A DNA stretch of 64,000 nucleotides from Actinomadura sp. NBRC 104425. GTDB lineage: Bacteria; Actinomycetota; Actinomycetes; Streptosporangiales; Streptosporangiaceae. A program made the position numbers and the translations under genes. Each line of letters opens with the position of its first letter. Positions within the stretch are counted from its first letter, which is position 1. The stretch is taken from the NCBI RefSeq assembly GCF_030269545.1, contig NZ_BSTN01000006.1, positions 78,624 through 142,623 of the forward strand, in the 5' to 3' direction. Below, piece by piece: positions 47,348 through 56,210 of this stretch. The notes below the pieces were generated by a model. The model was given only the letters and a program-made list of their open reading frames with translations, did not search any database and was not told where the DNA came from.

Positions 47348-47659
47348 CTCTCTCCCACCGACCTCACCGAAAGGTCTGGACACCCCAACCGTAGCGGTTG
47401 GGATTCCCGTCCGGGGCGCCCAACGGACCGTGTGGACGCCTTACGGATGTAACGTCTACTGCGAAAGCATTTTCCACCGCTTTGCGGGAGCGCGGTTGAA
47501 AATTGACAGCCGTTCGGGCGGTACACCTGGGGTTACGCGAACGCAGTGGGACGCCGGACGCCTTGTGGCGTGGGTCCTACTCACCGGTAGGAGGGTGTGG
47601 CGCCAGCGGGTCCGGGTAACTCGGCAGACAGGGGTCGCTAACTAGCTGGGAGGACTGCC
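47348..47659. other. Divergent promoter region of DUF3017 and FHA genes
   Basis: A 312-bp region less GC-rich than usual. A perfect TTGACA is at 47503-47508, but no matching -10 box lies 16 to 19 nt downstream. TCCTAC with GTAGGA near 47576-47594 forms a small hairpin. A clear GGGAGG precedes GTG 47660. Confidence 0.4.
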
Positions 47660-48385
47660 GTGGAGGGGCCGTTCATGCGGATCGAGGACAGCGGCCTGGT
47701 GATGCCGCTGCGCCCCGACGTCACGACGGTCGGGCGAGGGCGCGGAGTCGACATCCGCCTCGACGACCCGAGTGTGTCCCGATTGCACGCAGAGATCGTT
47801 CGGCGCGGCCCGTACGTCTATGTCGTCGACATGGGCCTGTCCCGCAACGGGACCAGGGTCAACGGCCGCCCGATCGCCCGCCGCGTACTGGAGGACGGCG
47901 ACGTCGTGAGCTTCGGCACGGCGCGCTGCCGGATGGGGGGCATCCCCCGGGAGGAGGTCGATCCGGACGTCGAGCTGCGGCGCGCCGTGGCCCCCGAGCT
48001 CACCCGCCGGGAGGTCGACGTGCTGACCTCGCTGTGCCGGCCCGCCCTGTCGGACGAGGCGTTCGTCGCGCCCGCCACCGCCCGCGAGATCGCCGCCGAT
48101 CTGGTGGTCACCGAGGCCGCGGTCAAGCAGCACCTGCTGCGCCTCTACCAGAAGTTCCGGATCCCCGAGGGCGCCAACCGGCGCACCCGCCTCGCCAACG
48201 AGGTCATCGCGATGGGGCTCGTCCGCCCGCTGCCGCCGGTGCACGTGCCGCAGCAGAACCGGACGCCCATGGACACCCGCACCGCGGAGGTCCGCCGCAC
48301 CGGGCACGCCCCCGGCCACCCACCGGGCCGCATCGGCACGCCGGGCCGGCCCCCGGCGGGCGCGGCGGGGCGCCGGGCGAGCTGA
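47660..48385 (+). CDS. FHA-domain protein with a C-terminal helix-turn-helix
   Basis: A 241-residue protein. Residues about 20-90 are an FHA phosphothreonine-binding domain: VGRGRGVDIRLDDPSVSRLHAEI carries the Arg, Ser-Arg-x-His motif, and GLSRNGTRVNG carries the Asn-Gly turn. Residues about 110-180 resemble a winged/LuxR-like helix-turn-helix (LTRREVDVLTSL, EIAADLVVTEAAVKQHLLRLYQKF). A Pro/Arg-rich tail of 50 residues follows. It fits a phospho-dependent regulator, probably responding to Ser/Thr kinases, but its partners are unknown. GGGAGG is 6 nt before GTG 47660. A very stable hairpin ends it. Confidence 0.8.
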   Translation: MEGPFMRIEDSGLVMPLRPDVTTVGRGRGVDIRLDDPSVSRLHAEIVRRGPYVYVVDMGLSRNGTRVNGRPIARRVLEDGDVVSFGTARCRMGGIPREEVDPDVELRRAVAPELTRREVDVLTSLCRPALSDEAFVAPATAREIAADLVVTEAAVKQHLLRLYQKFRIPEGANRRTRLANEVIAMGLVRPLPPVHVPQQNRTPMDTRTAEVRRTGHAPGHPPGRIGTPGRPPAGAAGRRAS

Positions 48386-48444
48386 CCTGACGCGCTGAGC
48401 TTGCGGCCGCCCCCACGGCAGCGCAATCGGGGAGCGGTCCGCAA

Positions 48445-48498
48445 GGTTCGCCCGTACGGGGCCATGCGCCGAGGGCCACGGCCCCGTACGGGCGAACC
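48445..48498 (+). terminator. Long perfect hairpin after the FHA gene
   Basis: A 19-bp perfect inverted repeat (48445-48463 with 48480-48498; arms begin GGTTCGCCCG and end CGGGCGAACC) with a 16-nt loop, 60 nt past the stop codon. There is no T-tract. Confidence 0.8.
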
Positions 48499-48549
48499 CC
48501 CGCCATCTCCATCCGCACCGACCGGGCCCGGCCGGGCCGGAGCCCAGGT

Positions 48550-48900
48550 GGCCACGCCCCACTCGCGGCCACGCCGAAGCTCATCGGCCACGTCGGCACC
48601 CACGGTCATGCTGGGGGCCACCCCGGCCACACCAAGACTCAGGCGATCACGCCGGAGATGAGGCGGCCACGTCCGAGCACACCCGGCCATGCCAGAACGC
48701 CGGTGCGCACCGCGTGCGCAGGGGACCACCCCCGCCCACCGCCATGCGCCCACCGCCGTACCGGTGAGGCGCCGCCGCGCCGGCTCAGGTGGTCGCACCG
48801 GGACTGCGGCCAGGCCGGACCTCACCCGGCCTCGGCGGCAGCCATGCCGGGGCCACCCGGGCGCGCCGCAGGTCGGGCGGTCACGTCGGGGCTCAGGCGG
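48550..48900. repeat. Degenerate 20-bp tandem repeat cluster
   Basis: Units resembling GGCCACGCCGGAGCTCAGGC start at 48550, 48567, 48586, 48604, 48625, 48645, 48665 and 48685, a period of 17 to 21 bp (mostly 20). A second run with units at about 48791, 48808, 48828, 48841, 48860, 48880 and 48899 reaches the 3' end of folD. The copies are 60 to 80 percent alike by eye. No gene covers the region; there are no spacers of a CRISPR type. Confidence 0.6.
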
Positions 48901-49744
48901 TCGCGGCTTCGGCGGCTTCGACGACGTTGGCCAGGAGCATGGCGCGCGTCATCGGGCCGACGCCGCCGGGGTTGGGGGCGACCCAGCCCGCCACCTCGCG
49001 GACGTCCGGGGCGACGTCACCGGTCAGCTTGCCGTCCACGCGGGACACGCCCACGTCCAGCACGGCGGCACCGGGCTTGACCATGTCCGCGGTGATCAGT
49101 CCCGGGACCCCGGCGGCGGCCACGACGATGTCGGCCTGGCGGGTGTGCGCGGCCAGGTCGCGGGTGGCGGTGTGGCAGGACGTCACGGTGGCGTTCTCGG
49201 AGCGGCGGGTGAGCAGCAGGCCGAGCGAGCGGCCCACGGTCAGGCCGCGGCCGACGACGGTGACCTCGGCGCCGCGCAGCGGGACGTCGTAGCGGCGCAG
49301 CAGCTCCAGGATGCCCTTGGGGGTGCACGGCAGCGGGGCGGGCTGCATGAGGACGAGCCGCCCCAGGTTGACCGGGTGCAGGCCGTCGGCGTCCTTGGCC
49401 GGGTCGATCAGCTCCAGCACGCGGTGCTCGTCCAGGCCCTTGGGCAGCGGCAGCTGGACGATGTAGCCGGTGCAGGCGGGGTCGGCGTTCAGCTCGGCGA
49501 CGGCGCGTTCGACGTCCTCCTGGGAGGCGTCGGCGGGCAGGTCGCGGCGGATGCTCTCGATGCCCACCTCGGCGCAGTCGCGGTGCTTCATGTTGACGTA
49601 GGCGTGGCTGCCGGGGTCGTCGCCGACCAGCACGGTGCCGAGGCCCACGCGGGCACCGCGTTCGCGCAGCGCGTCGACCCGCTTCTTCAGATCGGCCCTG
49701 ATCTCCGCGGCCGTGGCCTTGCCGTCCAGGATCCGTGCGGTCAT
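48893..49744 (-). CDS. folD: Methylenetetrahydrofolate dehydrogenase/cyclohydrolase
   Basis: A 283-residue bifunctional enzyme making 10-formyl-THF from methylene-[29 protein letters not shown] contains the Tyr and Lys active-site residues; QLPLPKGLD and the PTPKG-like [11 protein letters not shown] are present. The NADP motif is [16 protein letters not shown] and the C-terminal [10 protein letters not shown] is intact. The length is normal. ATG 49744 has GGAGG upstream. 10-formyl-THF is used by purN and purH, encoded next to it. Confidence 0.95.
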   Translation of the reverse strand: MTARILDGKATAAEIRADLKKRVDALRERGARVGLGTVLVGDDPGSHAYVNMKHRDCAEVGIESIRRDLPADASQEDVERAVAELNADPACTGYIVQLPLPKGLDEHRVLELIDPAKDADGLHPVNLGRLVLMQPAPLPCTPKGILELLRRYDVPLRGAEVTVVGRGLTVGRSLGLLLTRRSENATVTSCHTATRDLAAHTRQADIVVAAAGVPGLITADMVKPGAAVLDVGVSRVDGKLTGDVAPDVREVAGWVAPNPGGVGPMTRAMLLANVVEAAEAATA

Positions 49745-49937
49745 GTGCACCTCCGCGCTGTCGTGGCCGGGACTTTCCGTGTGGACGGGCTCGTCGCGGG
49801 TTCCCCGGCCGCCGTCCCGTACACCCAGGCGCGCGGTGTCCGGATGTCGTTCGCTCCCCGGTGGTGACTCCACCTTGTCCGCGCCAGTCGCGTCCCCGCC
49901 ATGCTATCGGCCGGGGCCGGGCCGCGGCGCGGGCGGA

Positions 49938-50117
49938 TCAGTCCTCGTCGGGGCGGCCGCGCCAGGAGATCAGGCGGTCGGTGCCGTGCCAGCCGAGCTG
50001 GGCGGCCAGGATCGCGGCCAGGGCGGCGGCGACCAGGCCGATCAGCTGCCGCGCCTCCAGGAGCAGGGACGTGGTCTGCACGACCATCCCCAGCAGCAGG
50101 GACACAACCGAGTCCAT
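49938..50117 (-). CDS. 59-residue membrane peptide between purH and folD
   Basis: ATG 50117, 4 nt after GGAGG (50122-50126), opens a 60-codon frame to TGA. It reads MDSVVSLLLGMVVQTTSLLL, then a short polar stretch with EARQ, a second hydrophobic helix (LIGLVAAALAAILAAQLGW) and a charged end DRLISWRGRPDED. Two membrane helices are predicted. It is on the same strand as purH, folD and their neighbours. I do not recognise it; codon use and the ribosome site make it a credible real gene. Confidence 0.65.
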   Translation of the reverse strand: MDSVVSLLLGMVVQTTSLLLEARQLIGLVAAALAAILAAQLGWHGTDRLISWRGRPDED

Positions 50118-50278
50118 CGCGCCTCCAAAGGCTCAACGGTGATCGCCTGCCACGGGCACGGGCCAGGCCTCGGACGCGCCAGACATCACAAGGGGGCGGA
50201 CGCGACCGACGGCGAGGCTACCAAGCCGCCAGGCATGGAATCGCCCAGACCGGTACAGACGGCCCGCAACAGGAAACG

Positions 50279-50312
50279 CCGCCGGCCCGGTGCGGCTGCA
50301 CCGGGCCGGCGG
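50279..50312 (-). terminator. Terminator hairpin after purH
   Basis: A perfect 15-bp stem (50279-50293 with 50298-50312, CCGCCGGCCCGGTGC/GCACCGGGCCGGCGG) and a 4-nt GGCT loop, 8 nt past the purH stop. Confidence 0.85.
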
Positions 50313-50320
50313 ACGCGGCG

Positions 50321-51883
50321 TCAATGAAAGAAGTGGCGCACGCCGGTGAAGTAGAGCGTCACGCCCGCGTCCTTGGCCGCGGCGATCACTTCCTCGTCGC
50401 GGATGGACCCGCCCGGCTCGACGATCGCCCGCACGCCCGCCTCGGCGAGCACCTGCAGGCCGTCGGGGAACGGGAAGTAGGCGTCGGACGCGCCGACCGC
50501 CGAGGCGGCCCGGTCGCCCGCCCGCGACACCGCCAGCCGCGCCGAATCCACCCGGTTGACCTGGCCCATGCCGACGCCGACGGTGGCGCCGTCCGCGGCC
50601 AGCAGGATCGCGTTGGACTTGACCGAGCGGCACGCCTTCCACGCGAACGCCAGATCGCGCAGCGTGGCCTCGTCGGCGGGGGCGCCGGTCTTCAGCTCCC
50701 AGTTCGCCGGGTCGTCGCCGGGGGCGTCCACCTTGTCGACGCTCTGCAGCAGCACGCCGCCGTCGATGCGCCGGTACTCCTCGGTGCTCGCCGGCCCCTC
50801 GGGGCAGCGCAGCAGCCGGATGTTCTTCTTGCGGGTGAGGATCCGCAGGGCCTCGTCGTCGAAGCCGGGCGCCACGATGACCTCGGTGAACACGTCGGCG
50901 ACCTGCTCGGCCATCGCCGCGGTCACCGGGCGGTTGACCGCGATGACGCCGCCGTAGGCCGACACCGGGTCGCAGGCGTGCGCCTTGCGGTGCGCCTCGG
51001 CCACGTCCGCGCCGACCGCGATGCCGCACGGGTTGGCGTGCTTGATGATCGCCACGGCGGGCTCGGCGAAGTCGTAGGCGGCGCGGCGGGCGGCGTCGGC
51101 GTCGACGTAGTTGTTGTACGACATCTCCTTGCCGTGCAGCTGCTCGGCGCCCGCCAGCCCCGCCGGGCCCCCCTGCGCGGTGTAGAGCGCGGCGCGCTGG
51201 TGCGGGTTCTCCCCGTACCGCAGGACGGCCTTGCGCTCCCAGGCGGCGCCGAGGAAGTCCGGCCAGCCCGACTCGGCGGCGTCGGCGTCGGCCGCGTACG
51301 GGCCGGCGAACCAGGACGCGACCGCCACGTCGTAGGCGGCGGTGTGCGCGAACGCGCGCGCGGCCAGGCGGCGCCGCTGCTCCAGCGTGAAGCCGCCCGC
51401 CGCCACGGCCTCCAGCACCTGGCCGTAGTCGGCCGGGTCGACGACGACGGCGACGCTGGCGTGGTTCTTGGCGGCGGCCCGCACCATCGTGGGGCCGCCG
51501 ATGTCGATCTGCTCGACGCACTCGTCCGGCTTGGCGCCCGACGCCACGGTGGCGGCGAACGGGTACAGGTTCACCACGGCCAGGTCGAACGGCTCGACGC
51601 TCAGGTCCTCCAGCTGCTGGACGTGGTCGTCCTTGCGGCGGTCGGCCAGCAGCCCGGCGTGCACCTTGGGGTGCAGGGTCTTGACCCGCCCGTCCAGGCA
51701 CTCGGGGAACCCGGTGAGCTTCTCGACCTTCATGACGGGCACCCCGGCGGCGGCGATCCGGCCGGCGGTGGAGCCGGTGGAGACGATCTCCACCCCGGCC
51801 TCGTGCAGGCCGCGGGCCAGCTCCTCCAGCCCCGTCTTGTCGTACACGCTGATCAGCGCGCGCTTAATCGTCACCCGACTCAC
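50321..51883 (-). CDS. purH: Bifunctional AICAR transformylase / IMP cyclohydrolase
   Basis: A 520-residue protein carrying out the last two steps of IMP synthesis. The N-terminal MGS-like cyclohydrolase starts [18 protein letters not shown] and contains [15 protein letters not shown] and [13 protein letters not shown]. The C-terminal transformylase contains [20 protein letters not shown] and the active-site [18 protein letters not shown] 51883 has GGGGAG 8 nt upstream; GTG 51874 is also in frame. It overlaps purN by about 20 nt and uses formate from 10-formyl-THF (folD). Confidence 0.95.
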   Translation of the reverse strand: MSRVTIKRALISVYDKTGLEELARGLHEAGVEIVSTGSTAGRIAAAGVPVMKVEKLTGFPECLDGRVKTLHPKVHAGLLADRRKDDHVQQLEDLSVEPFDLAVVNLYPFAATVASGAKPDECVEQIDIGGPTMVRAAAKNHASVAVVVDPADYGQVLEAVAAGGFTLEQRRRLAARAFAHTAAYDVAVASWFAGPYAADADAAESGWPDFLGAAWERKAVLRYGENPHQRAALYTAQGGPAGLAGAEQLHGKEMSYNNYVDADAARRAAYDFAEPAVAIIKHANPCGIAVGADVAEAHRKAHACDPVSAYGGVIAVNRPVTAAMAEQVADVFTEVIVAPGFDDEALRILTRKKNIRLLRCPEGPASTEEYRRIDGGVLLQSVDKVDAPGDDPANWELKTGAPADEATLRDLAFAWKACRSVKSNAILLAADGATVGVGMGQVNRVDSARLAVSRAGDRAASAVGASDAYFPFPDGLQVLAEAGVRAIVEPGGSIRDEEVIAAAKDAGVTLYFTGVRHFFH

Positions 51884-52541
51884 CGGCCGAGCTCCCCTCA
51901 TCGTCTCCGTCTACGGACGTGTTGCAGATCCTGCACTTCATGGAGACCCGTCTGCCCCGCTGGGTCCAGCCGTCGCGGGCCAGGCGGCCCACGACCTCGA
52001 CCAGCAGCCGCCGCTCCACCTGCTTGATGCGCTCGTGCAGGGAGTCCTCGTCGTCATGCCAGCCGACCCGGACGGTCTCCTGGGCGATGACGGGTCCGGT
52101 GTCCACGCCTTCGTCGACGAAGTGAACGGTACAGCCCGTCACCTTCACCCCGTAGTCCAGGGCTTGGCGGACGGCGTGCGCCCCGGGGAAGGCGGGCAGC
52201 AGCGCGGGATGGGTGTTGATGGTGCGGCCGCCGAACCGCTCCAGGAACCGGGGGCCGAAGATCTTCATGAACCCGGCGGAGACGACCAGGTCCGGCTTGT
52301 GCTCGGCGACGGCGTCGGCGAGGGCGGCGTCCCACTGCGCGCGGTCGGGGAAATCGGGCAGGCGGACGACGAACGTCGGCAGCCCGGCGCGTTCGGCGCG
52401 CGCCACGCCGCCGGTGCCGTCGCGGTCTGCGCCCACGGCCACCACCTGCGCGCCGTAGGCTGGGTCCGAGCACGCGTCGAGCAGTGCCTGCAGGTTGGTC
52501 CCCGCACCGGAGACGAGGACGACGAGCCGGGCGGACACCAT
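51864..52541 (-). CDS. purN: Phosphoribosylglycinamide formyltransferase with C-terminal tail
   Basis: A 225-residue protein; typical PurN is about 190 to 215 residues. [19 protein letters not shown] at the start, the formyl/folate site [33 protein letters not shown] with the catalytic Asn-His, then [16 protein letters not shown] with catalytic Asp. The last 30 residues are an extra tail with KCRIC and many Asp/Glu/Ser, which is unusual. It overlaps purH by 20 nt. ATG 52541 or GTG 52538 could be the start. It transfers formyl to GAR. Confidence 0.93.
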   Translation of the reverse strand: MVSARLVVLVSGAGTNLQALLDACSDPAYGAQVVAVGADRDGTGGVARAERAGLPTFVVRLPDFPDRAQWDAALADAVAEHKPDLVVSAGFMKIFGPRFLERFGGRTINTHPALLPAFPGAHAVRQALDYGVKVTGCTVHFVDEGVDTGPVIAQETVRVGWHDDEDSLHERIKQVERRLLVEVVGRLARDGWTQRGRRVSMKCRICNTSVDGDDEGSSAGESGDD

Positions 52542-52675
52542 GACTCCCTGGTGGACGTTGGGGTTGACGGACCTGCGCGGCAGTGTCCGGGGCACTGACC
52601 GCCCAGCACGAAGCCTATCGGCCGTGCTCGGCAGGCCCCAAAGCGCATCGACCTCAGCGGCCAGGAGGAACCAAC

Positions 52676-53191
52676 GTGAGTGAGCAGCCGGGCCAGGGCG
52701 ACGGCGGCAGCGTCCTTCGCCAGGACACCGGCCGGACCCCCGGCGACGACACCGCCCACGGCGGTCCGGCGGGACCGCCCCCCGCGGGCCGTCCCCCGGC
52801 GAACGCGCCCGAGGAGCGCACCGGCTGGCGGGCCCTGTGGCTGGGTGTCGGCGCGCTGGTACTGGCGTGGCCGATGTTCCCGGTGGGCCTGGTGCTGGGC
52901 GTTGCGTCGCTCGTGGTGGGCGTCAAGGCGCAGCGGCGCGCGCGCCGGCGCAATGTGCTCGCGCCCGGCGCAACCCCCGGCATGGTGCTCGGCGCGGTGG
53001 GGCTGGCCATGGCCGCGGCGGCGGCCGCGATGGCGGTGGTGATCGGGCCGGAGACGAGCGGCTACAACGAGTGCATGCTGACGGCCAACACCAGGATCGA
53101 CGAGGAGGCGTGCCGTGACCGGTACTTCCCCAAGATCGAGGAGAAGCTGAACCTGCCCGAGGGCAGCCTGTCCGGCGCCGTCCTTTCCTGA
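52676..53191 (+). CDS. DUF4190-type small membrane protein
   Basis: A 171-residue protein. A 55-residue Pro/Gly-rich lead is followed by two membrane spans (ALWLGVGALVLAWPMFPVGLVLGVASLVVG and GMVLGAVGLAMAAAAAAMAVVIG). Between them is a basic KAQRRARRR loop, and after them an extracytoplasmic tail with two Cys (NECMLTANTRIDEEACRDRYF). DUF4190 relatives share this helix-RRR-helix unit. AGGAGG is 7 nt before GTG 52676. It faces purN divergently and perM head-on, with 8 nt between its stop and perM. Confidence 0.75.
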   Translation: MSEQPGQGDGGSVLRQDTGRTPGDDTAHGGPAGPPPAGRPPANAPEERTGWRALWLGVGALVLAWPMFPVGLVLGVASLVVGVKAQRRARRRNVLAPGATPGMVLGAVGLAMAAAAAAMAVVIGPETSGYNECMLTANTRIDEEACRDRYFPKIEEKLNLPEGSLSGAVLS

Positions 53192-53199
53192 CGCCTCCC

Positions 53200-54987
53200 C
53201 TAGCGGTCCGGTTCGTCCTTCAGGACGTAGATGGCGCCGCCGCGGTTCTCGGTGCGTCCGCGCGGCTCGGACCCGGCGTCGTCGTGGGACGGCCGCCGCT
53301 CGTCCTCCTCGGGCTCCGGGGCTCTCGGCTCGGGCGCGTAGGGCCCGGCGGCGTGCCCGTCCCTGTGGCCGTCCGCGTGGCCTTCGCCGTCCCCGCCCCG
53401 AGGGGCCAGGTCGGGCAGCGGATCGGCGGTGCGCGGCCTGTTGCGCGGGGTGCGGCGCGGCGCGAGGACGGGTTCGGCCTCCTCGAATTCGAGCGGGTCG
53501 GCCGTGTACGGCGACTGCGGGGGCTCGGGCGCGGCGACGGGCCGCGGCGGCTCCTCGTCCGGCACCGGCACGGGCGGCGCCTCCACCGCCTCCACCGCGT
53601 CCGGCATCACGGCCGCGGTGGGCTTCGGCCGGCGCCGCACCGCCCGCACCGGCCGCCTGGTGCCGCGGATCTTGCGGCGCCGCTCGGGGCGTCCGGACGA
53701 CGCCTCGCCGGGGCGGCGCAAAATCAGCCAGTTCGCCGTCCACGCCGCGATCGCCGCCGAGATTCCGATCTCCAGGGCCGCCAGCAGGCCGACCCGCCAG
53801 GGCGACGGCCCGACGGTGGCCATCCGGCCGCCGCCGATCGGGCCGCCCGACAGCGCCGCCAGCAGCGCCGCGACCAGGCCCGCCAGCGCCCCGGTCACAA
53901 ACCCCCACAGCGGCGCCGCCTCGTAGGACCGGCTCGGCATGGACCGCACCGTGAGCACCCCGCCGACGGCGCCCGCGGCGAACGGGGCGGCCAGCACCAC
54001 CAGGGACGCCAGCGGCGCCGGTCCGGGCTCGGGCAGCGCGGCCAGCGGCGGGAAGGCGGGCATGACGTCCAGGAACACCCCGGTCGGCGACACGCTGGTG
54101 CCCGCCCCGACGGAGAAGCCCGGGCCGACGGCGTAGGACATGCCCCAGACCACCGCGTTCGGCAGGAACGCCAGCTCGATCATCAGCAGCAGGACCCCGC
54201 CGACGATGCCCGGGGAGAGCATGTCGTACAGCCGGGTCGCCTCGTCGGTGTGCACGGCGAGGGACACGCCGGCCAGCACGGCCCCGGCCGCGAGCAGGAC
54301 GGCGAGCGCGCCGGCGGCGCCGACCACCAGCGAGCGGGGCCGTTCCGGCAGCAGCCGCAGCAGCGCGCCGAGCCCGGAGCGCACCCGGCGGCCGGCGGCG
54401 ATGTGGGCGACGGCGGCCCGCGCCGCGCCGAGCCCGCCCGCGATCACGCCGACGACGAAGCAGGCGATCAGGGCCTGCCAGGCGGACGGGCGGATCACCG
54501 GCGACCCGGCGGCCAGGGCGAGCAGCCCCGCCAGCAGGGCGTAGGGGACGGCCAGCGCGACCGCGACGTGCGCCACGGCGACGCGCGGGCGGCGCCGCAC
54601 ACCGCCGACCCGGATCATCCAGCCGCCGCTGCGGTACAGCAGCGCGCCCGGGATGACGAGCAGGCCGAGCGGCAGCAGCCCGACGCGGCCGTGCTCGACG
54701 GCGACCCCGGCGTGGTGGGACACCAGCCAGAGCGTGACCGCCGTCCGGAACACCCCGGGCATGCCCGCGCCCAGCGCCGTGCGCGGTGCGGCGATCCAGC
54801 CGACGAGGGTGACGGTGGTGAGCACGGCGAGCCCGATGCCGATGCACCACAGCGCCCCGACCAGCCCCGTCACATACAGCGGGCGCGACATGGCGGCGTG
54901 CGGGGCCGGCCTGCCGGATGCCGACGCCGCCCTGGGCTGCTCGGCGGGCGGGGAGGTCACGCTGCTGTCCGGGCTCACATCGCTCAC
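53200..54987 (-). CDS. perM: PerM-like (DUF6350) integral membrane protein
   Basis: A 595-residue protein. Residues about 35-420 hold roughly ten membrane spans (for example LYVTGLVGALWCIGIGLAVL and ALAVLLAAGAVLAGVSLAV). The last 170 residues are a soluble Pro/Glu/Arg-rich tail, ending in a charged, low-complexity region. Placement next to sucCD and purN/purH matches the mycobacterial locus where PerM (Rv0955) is linked to cell division, as I recall it; the length and span pattern fit. There is no Shine-Dalgarno at GTG 54987. Its exact biochemical role is unknown. Confidence 0.75.
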   Translation of the reverse strand: MSDVSPDSSVTSPPAEQPRAASASGRPAPHAAMSRPLYVTGLVGALWCIGIGLAVLTTVTLVGWIAAPRTALGAGMPGVFRTAVTLWLVSHHAGVAVEHGRVGLLPLGLLVIPGALLYRSGGWMIRVGGVRRRPRVAVAHVAVALAVPYALLAGLLALAAGSPVIRPSAWQALIACFVVGVIAGGLGAARAAVAHIAAGRRVRSGLGALLRLLPERPRSLVVGAAGALAVLLAAGAVLAGVSLAVHTDEATRLYDMLSPGIVGGVLLLMIELAFLPNAVVWGMSYAVGPGFSVGAGTSVSPTGVFLDVMPAFPPLAALPEPGPAPLASLVVLAAPFAAGAVGGVLTVRSMPSRSYEAAPLWGFVTGALAGLVAALLAALSGGPIGGGRMATVGPSPWRVGLLAALEIGISAAIAAWTANWLILRRPGEASSGRPERRRKIRGTRRPVRAVRRRPKPTAAVMPDAVEAVEAPPVPVPDEEPPRPVAAPEPPQSPYTADPLEFEEAEPVLAPRRTPRNRPRTADPLPDLAPRGGDGEGHADGHRDGHAAGPYAPEPRAPEPEEDERRPSHDDAGSEPRGRTENRGGAIYVLKDEPDR

Positions 54988-55029
54988 GGCGTCAATGCTG
55001 GCACCCGGGACCCGTGCAGCCGGGGCCTC

Positions 55030-55185
55030 TCACCCGCCCGGCGTGTCGCCTTGCTGCGGGTTGGTGACGGGCGTGCGCGGGCGTTCGGCCCGCAGGGCGG
55101 CGGCCTGCTCGGCGACGGCGAGGTCGTCGGCCGGGACGGCGGCGCGGGCGTCCTCGACGAGCCGCCAGTGGTCGTCTCGGTTCAC
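55030..55185 (-). CDS. Small hydrophilic protein (51 aa), tentative
   Basis: A short frame starting MNRDDHWRLVEDARAAVPAD, followed by LAVAEQAAALRAERP and a Pro-rich end. It has no signal or membrane span. GTG 55185 follows a weak -10-like CAGGAT by 7 nt; ATG 55194 is 9 nt further up. It lies between perM and sucD on the same strand, after the sucD terminator. I do not recognise the family, and it may not be real. Confidence 0.45.
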   Translation of the reverse strand: MNRDDHWRLVEDARAAVPADDLAVAEQAAALRAERPRTPVTNPQQGDTPGG

Positions 55186-55245
55186 GGCCCCCATCCTGCC
55201 GGACGCCACCGACACAATCCGGCGGCGAGGAGCGGGCGCAAACGG

Positions 55246-55285
55246 AAGACGCCCGGGCCGCCGGGACGGGCGGCTCGGGCGTCTT
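55246..55285 (-). terminator. Terminator hairpin after sucD
   Basis: AAGACGCCCGGGCCGCC (55246-55262) pairs with GGCGGCTCGGGCGTCTT (55269-55285), with one mismatch and a 6-nt loop; the run of A on the plus strand gives a short T-tract in the minus transcript. Confidence 0.85.
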
Positions 55286-55316
55286 TTCCGGAACTGCGAC
55301 GCGCCCCGTCAGAGGC

Positions 55317-56210
55317 TCAGAGGCTCTGCATGATCTCGCGCATCAGGCGGGCGGTCTCGCTGGGGGTCTTGCCGACGCGGACGCCGACCTTCTCCAGCGC
55401 CTCCTTCTTGGCCTGCGCGGTGCCCGCCGAGCCGGACACGATCGCCCCGGCGTGGCCCATCGTCTTGCCCTCGGGCGCGGTGAACCCGGCGACGTAGCCG
55501 ACGACCGGCTTGGTGATGTTCTTTTCGATGTACGCGGCGGCGCGCTCCTCGGCGTCCCCGCCGATCTCACCGATCATCACGATGGCGTCGGTCTCGGGGT
55601 CGTCCTGGAACGCCTGCAGCGCATCGATGTGGGTGGTGCCGATGACCGGGTCGCCGCCGATGCCGACGCAGGTGGAGAAGCCGATGTCGCGCAGCTCGTA
55701 CATCATCTGGTACGTCAGCGTGCCCGACTTGGACACCAGCCCGATGCGGCCGGGCGAGGTGATGTCGGCGGGGATGATGCCGGCGTTGGACTTGCCGGGC
55801 GAGGCGATGCCCGGGCAGTTGGGGCCGATGATGCGGGTCTTGTTGCCCCTGGACCCGGCGTAGGCCCAGAAGTAGGCGGTGTCGTGCACCGGGATGCCCT
55901 CGGTGATCACCACGCACAGCGGGATCTCGGCGTCGATCGCCTCGACCACGGCGTCCTTGGTGAACTTCGGCGGGACGAACACCACCGACACGTCGGCGCC
56001 GGTCTCGGCCATCGCCTCGCGGACGGTGCCGAACACCGGCAGCGTGGTGCCGTCGAAGTCGACGCTCTGCCCGGCCTTGCGGGCGTTGACGCCGCCGACG
56101 ACCTTGGCGCCCGCGGCGAGCATGCGGCGGGAGTGCTTCATGCCCTCCGAGCCGGTCATGCCCTGCACGATGATCTTGCTGTTCTCGGTCAACCAGATGG
56201 CCATGCTCAT
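55317..56210 (-). CDS. sucD: Succinyl-CoA synthetase alpha subunit
   Basis: A 297-residue subunit. The start region [19 protein letters not shown] binds CoA (it carries the conserved GITG-like loop as GMTG). [18 protein letters not shown] and the active-site His in GHAGAIVSG (about residue 255) are intact. It overlaps the sucC stop as ATGA (56207-56210); ATG 56204 is the alternative. It joins succinate and CoA with ADP or GDP phosphorylation together with SucC. It is the last gene of the sucCD operon. Confidence 0.95.
   Translation of the reverse strand: MSMAIWLTENSKIIVQGMTGSEGMKHSRRMLAAGAKVVGGVNARKAGQSVDFDGTTLPVFGTVREAMAETGADVSVVFVPPKFTKDAVVEAIDAEIPLCVVITEGIPVHDTAYFWAYAGSRGNKTRIIGPNCPGIASPGKSNAGIIPADITSPGRIGLVSKSGTLTYQMMYELRDIGFSTCVGIGGDPVIGTTHIDALQAFQDDPETDAIVMIGEIGGDAEERAAAYIEKNITKPVVGYVAGFTAPEGKTMGHAGAIVSGSAGTAQAKKEALEKVGVRVGKTPSETARLMREIMQSL

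Noticed and set aside
48550..48900. CRISPR array
   Set aside because: The units are degenerate, directly adjoining, and have no unique spacers; no cas gene is present.
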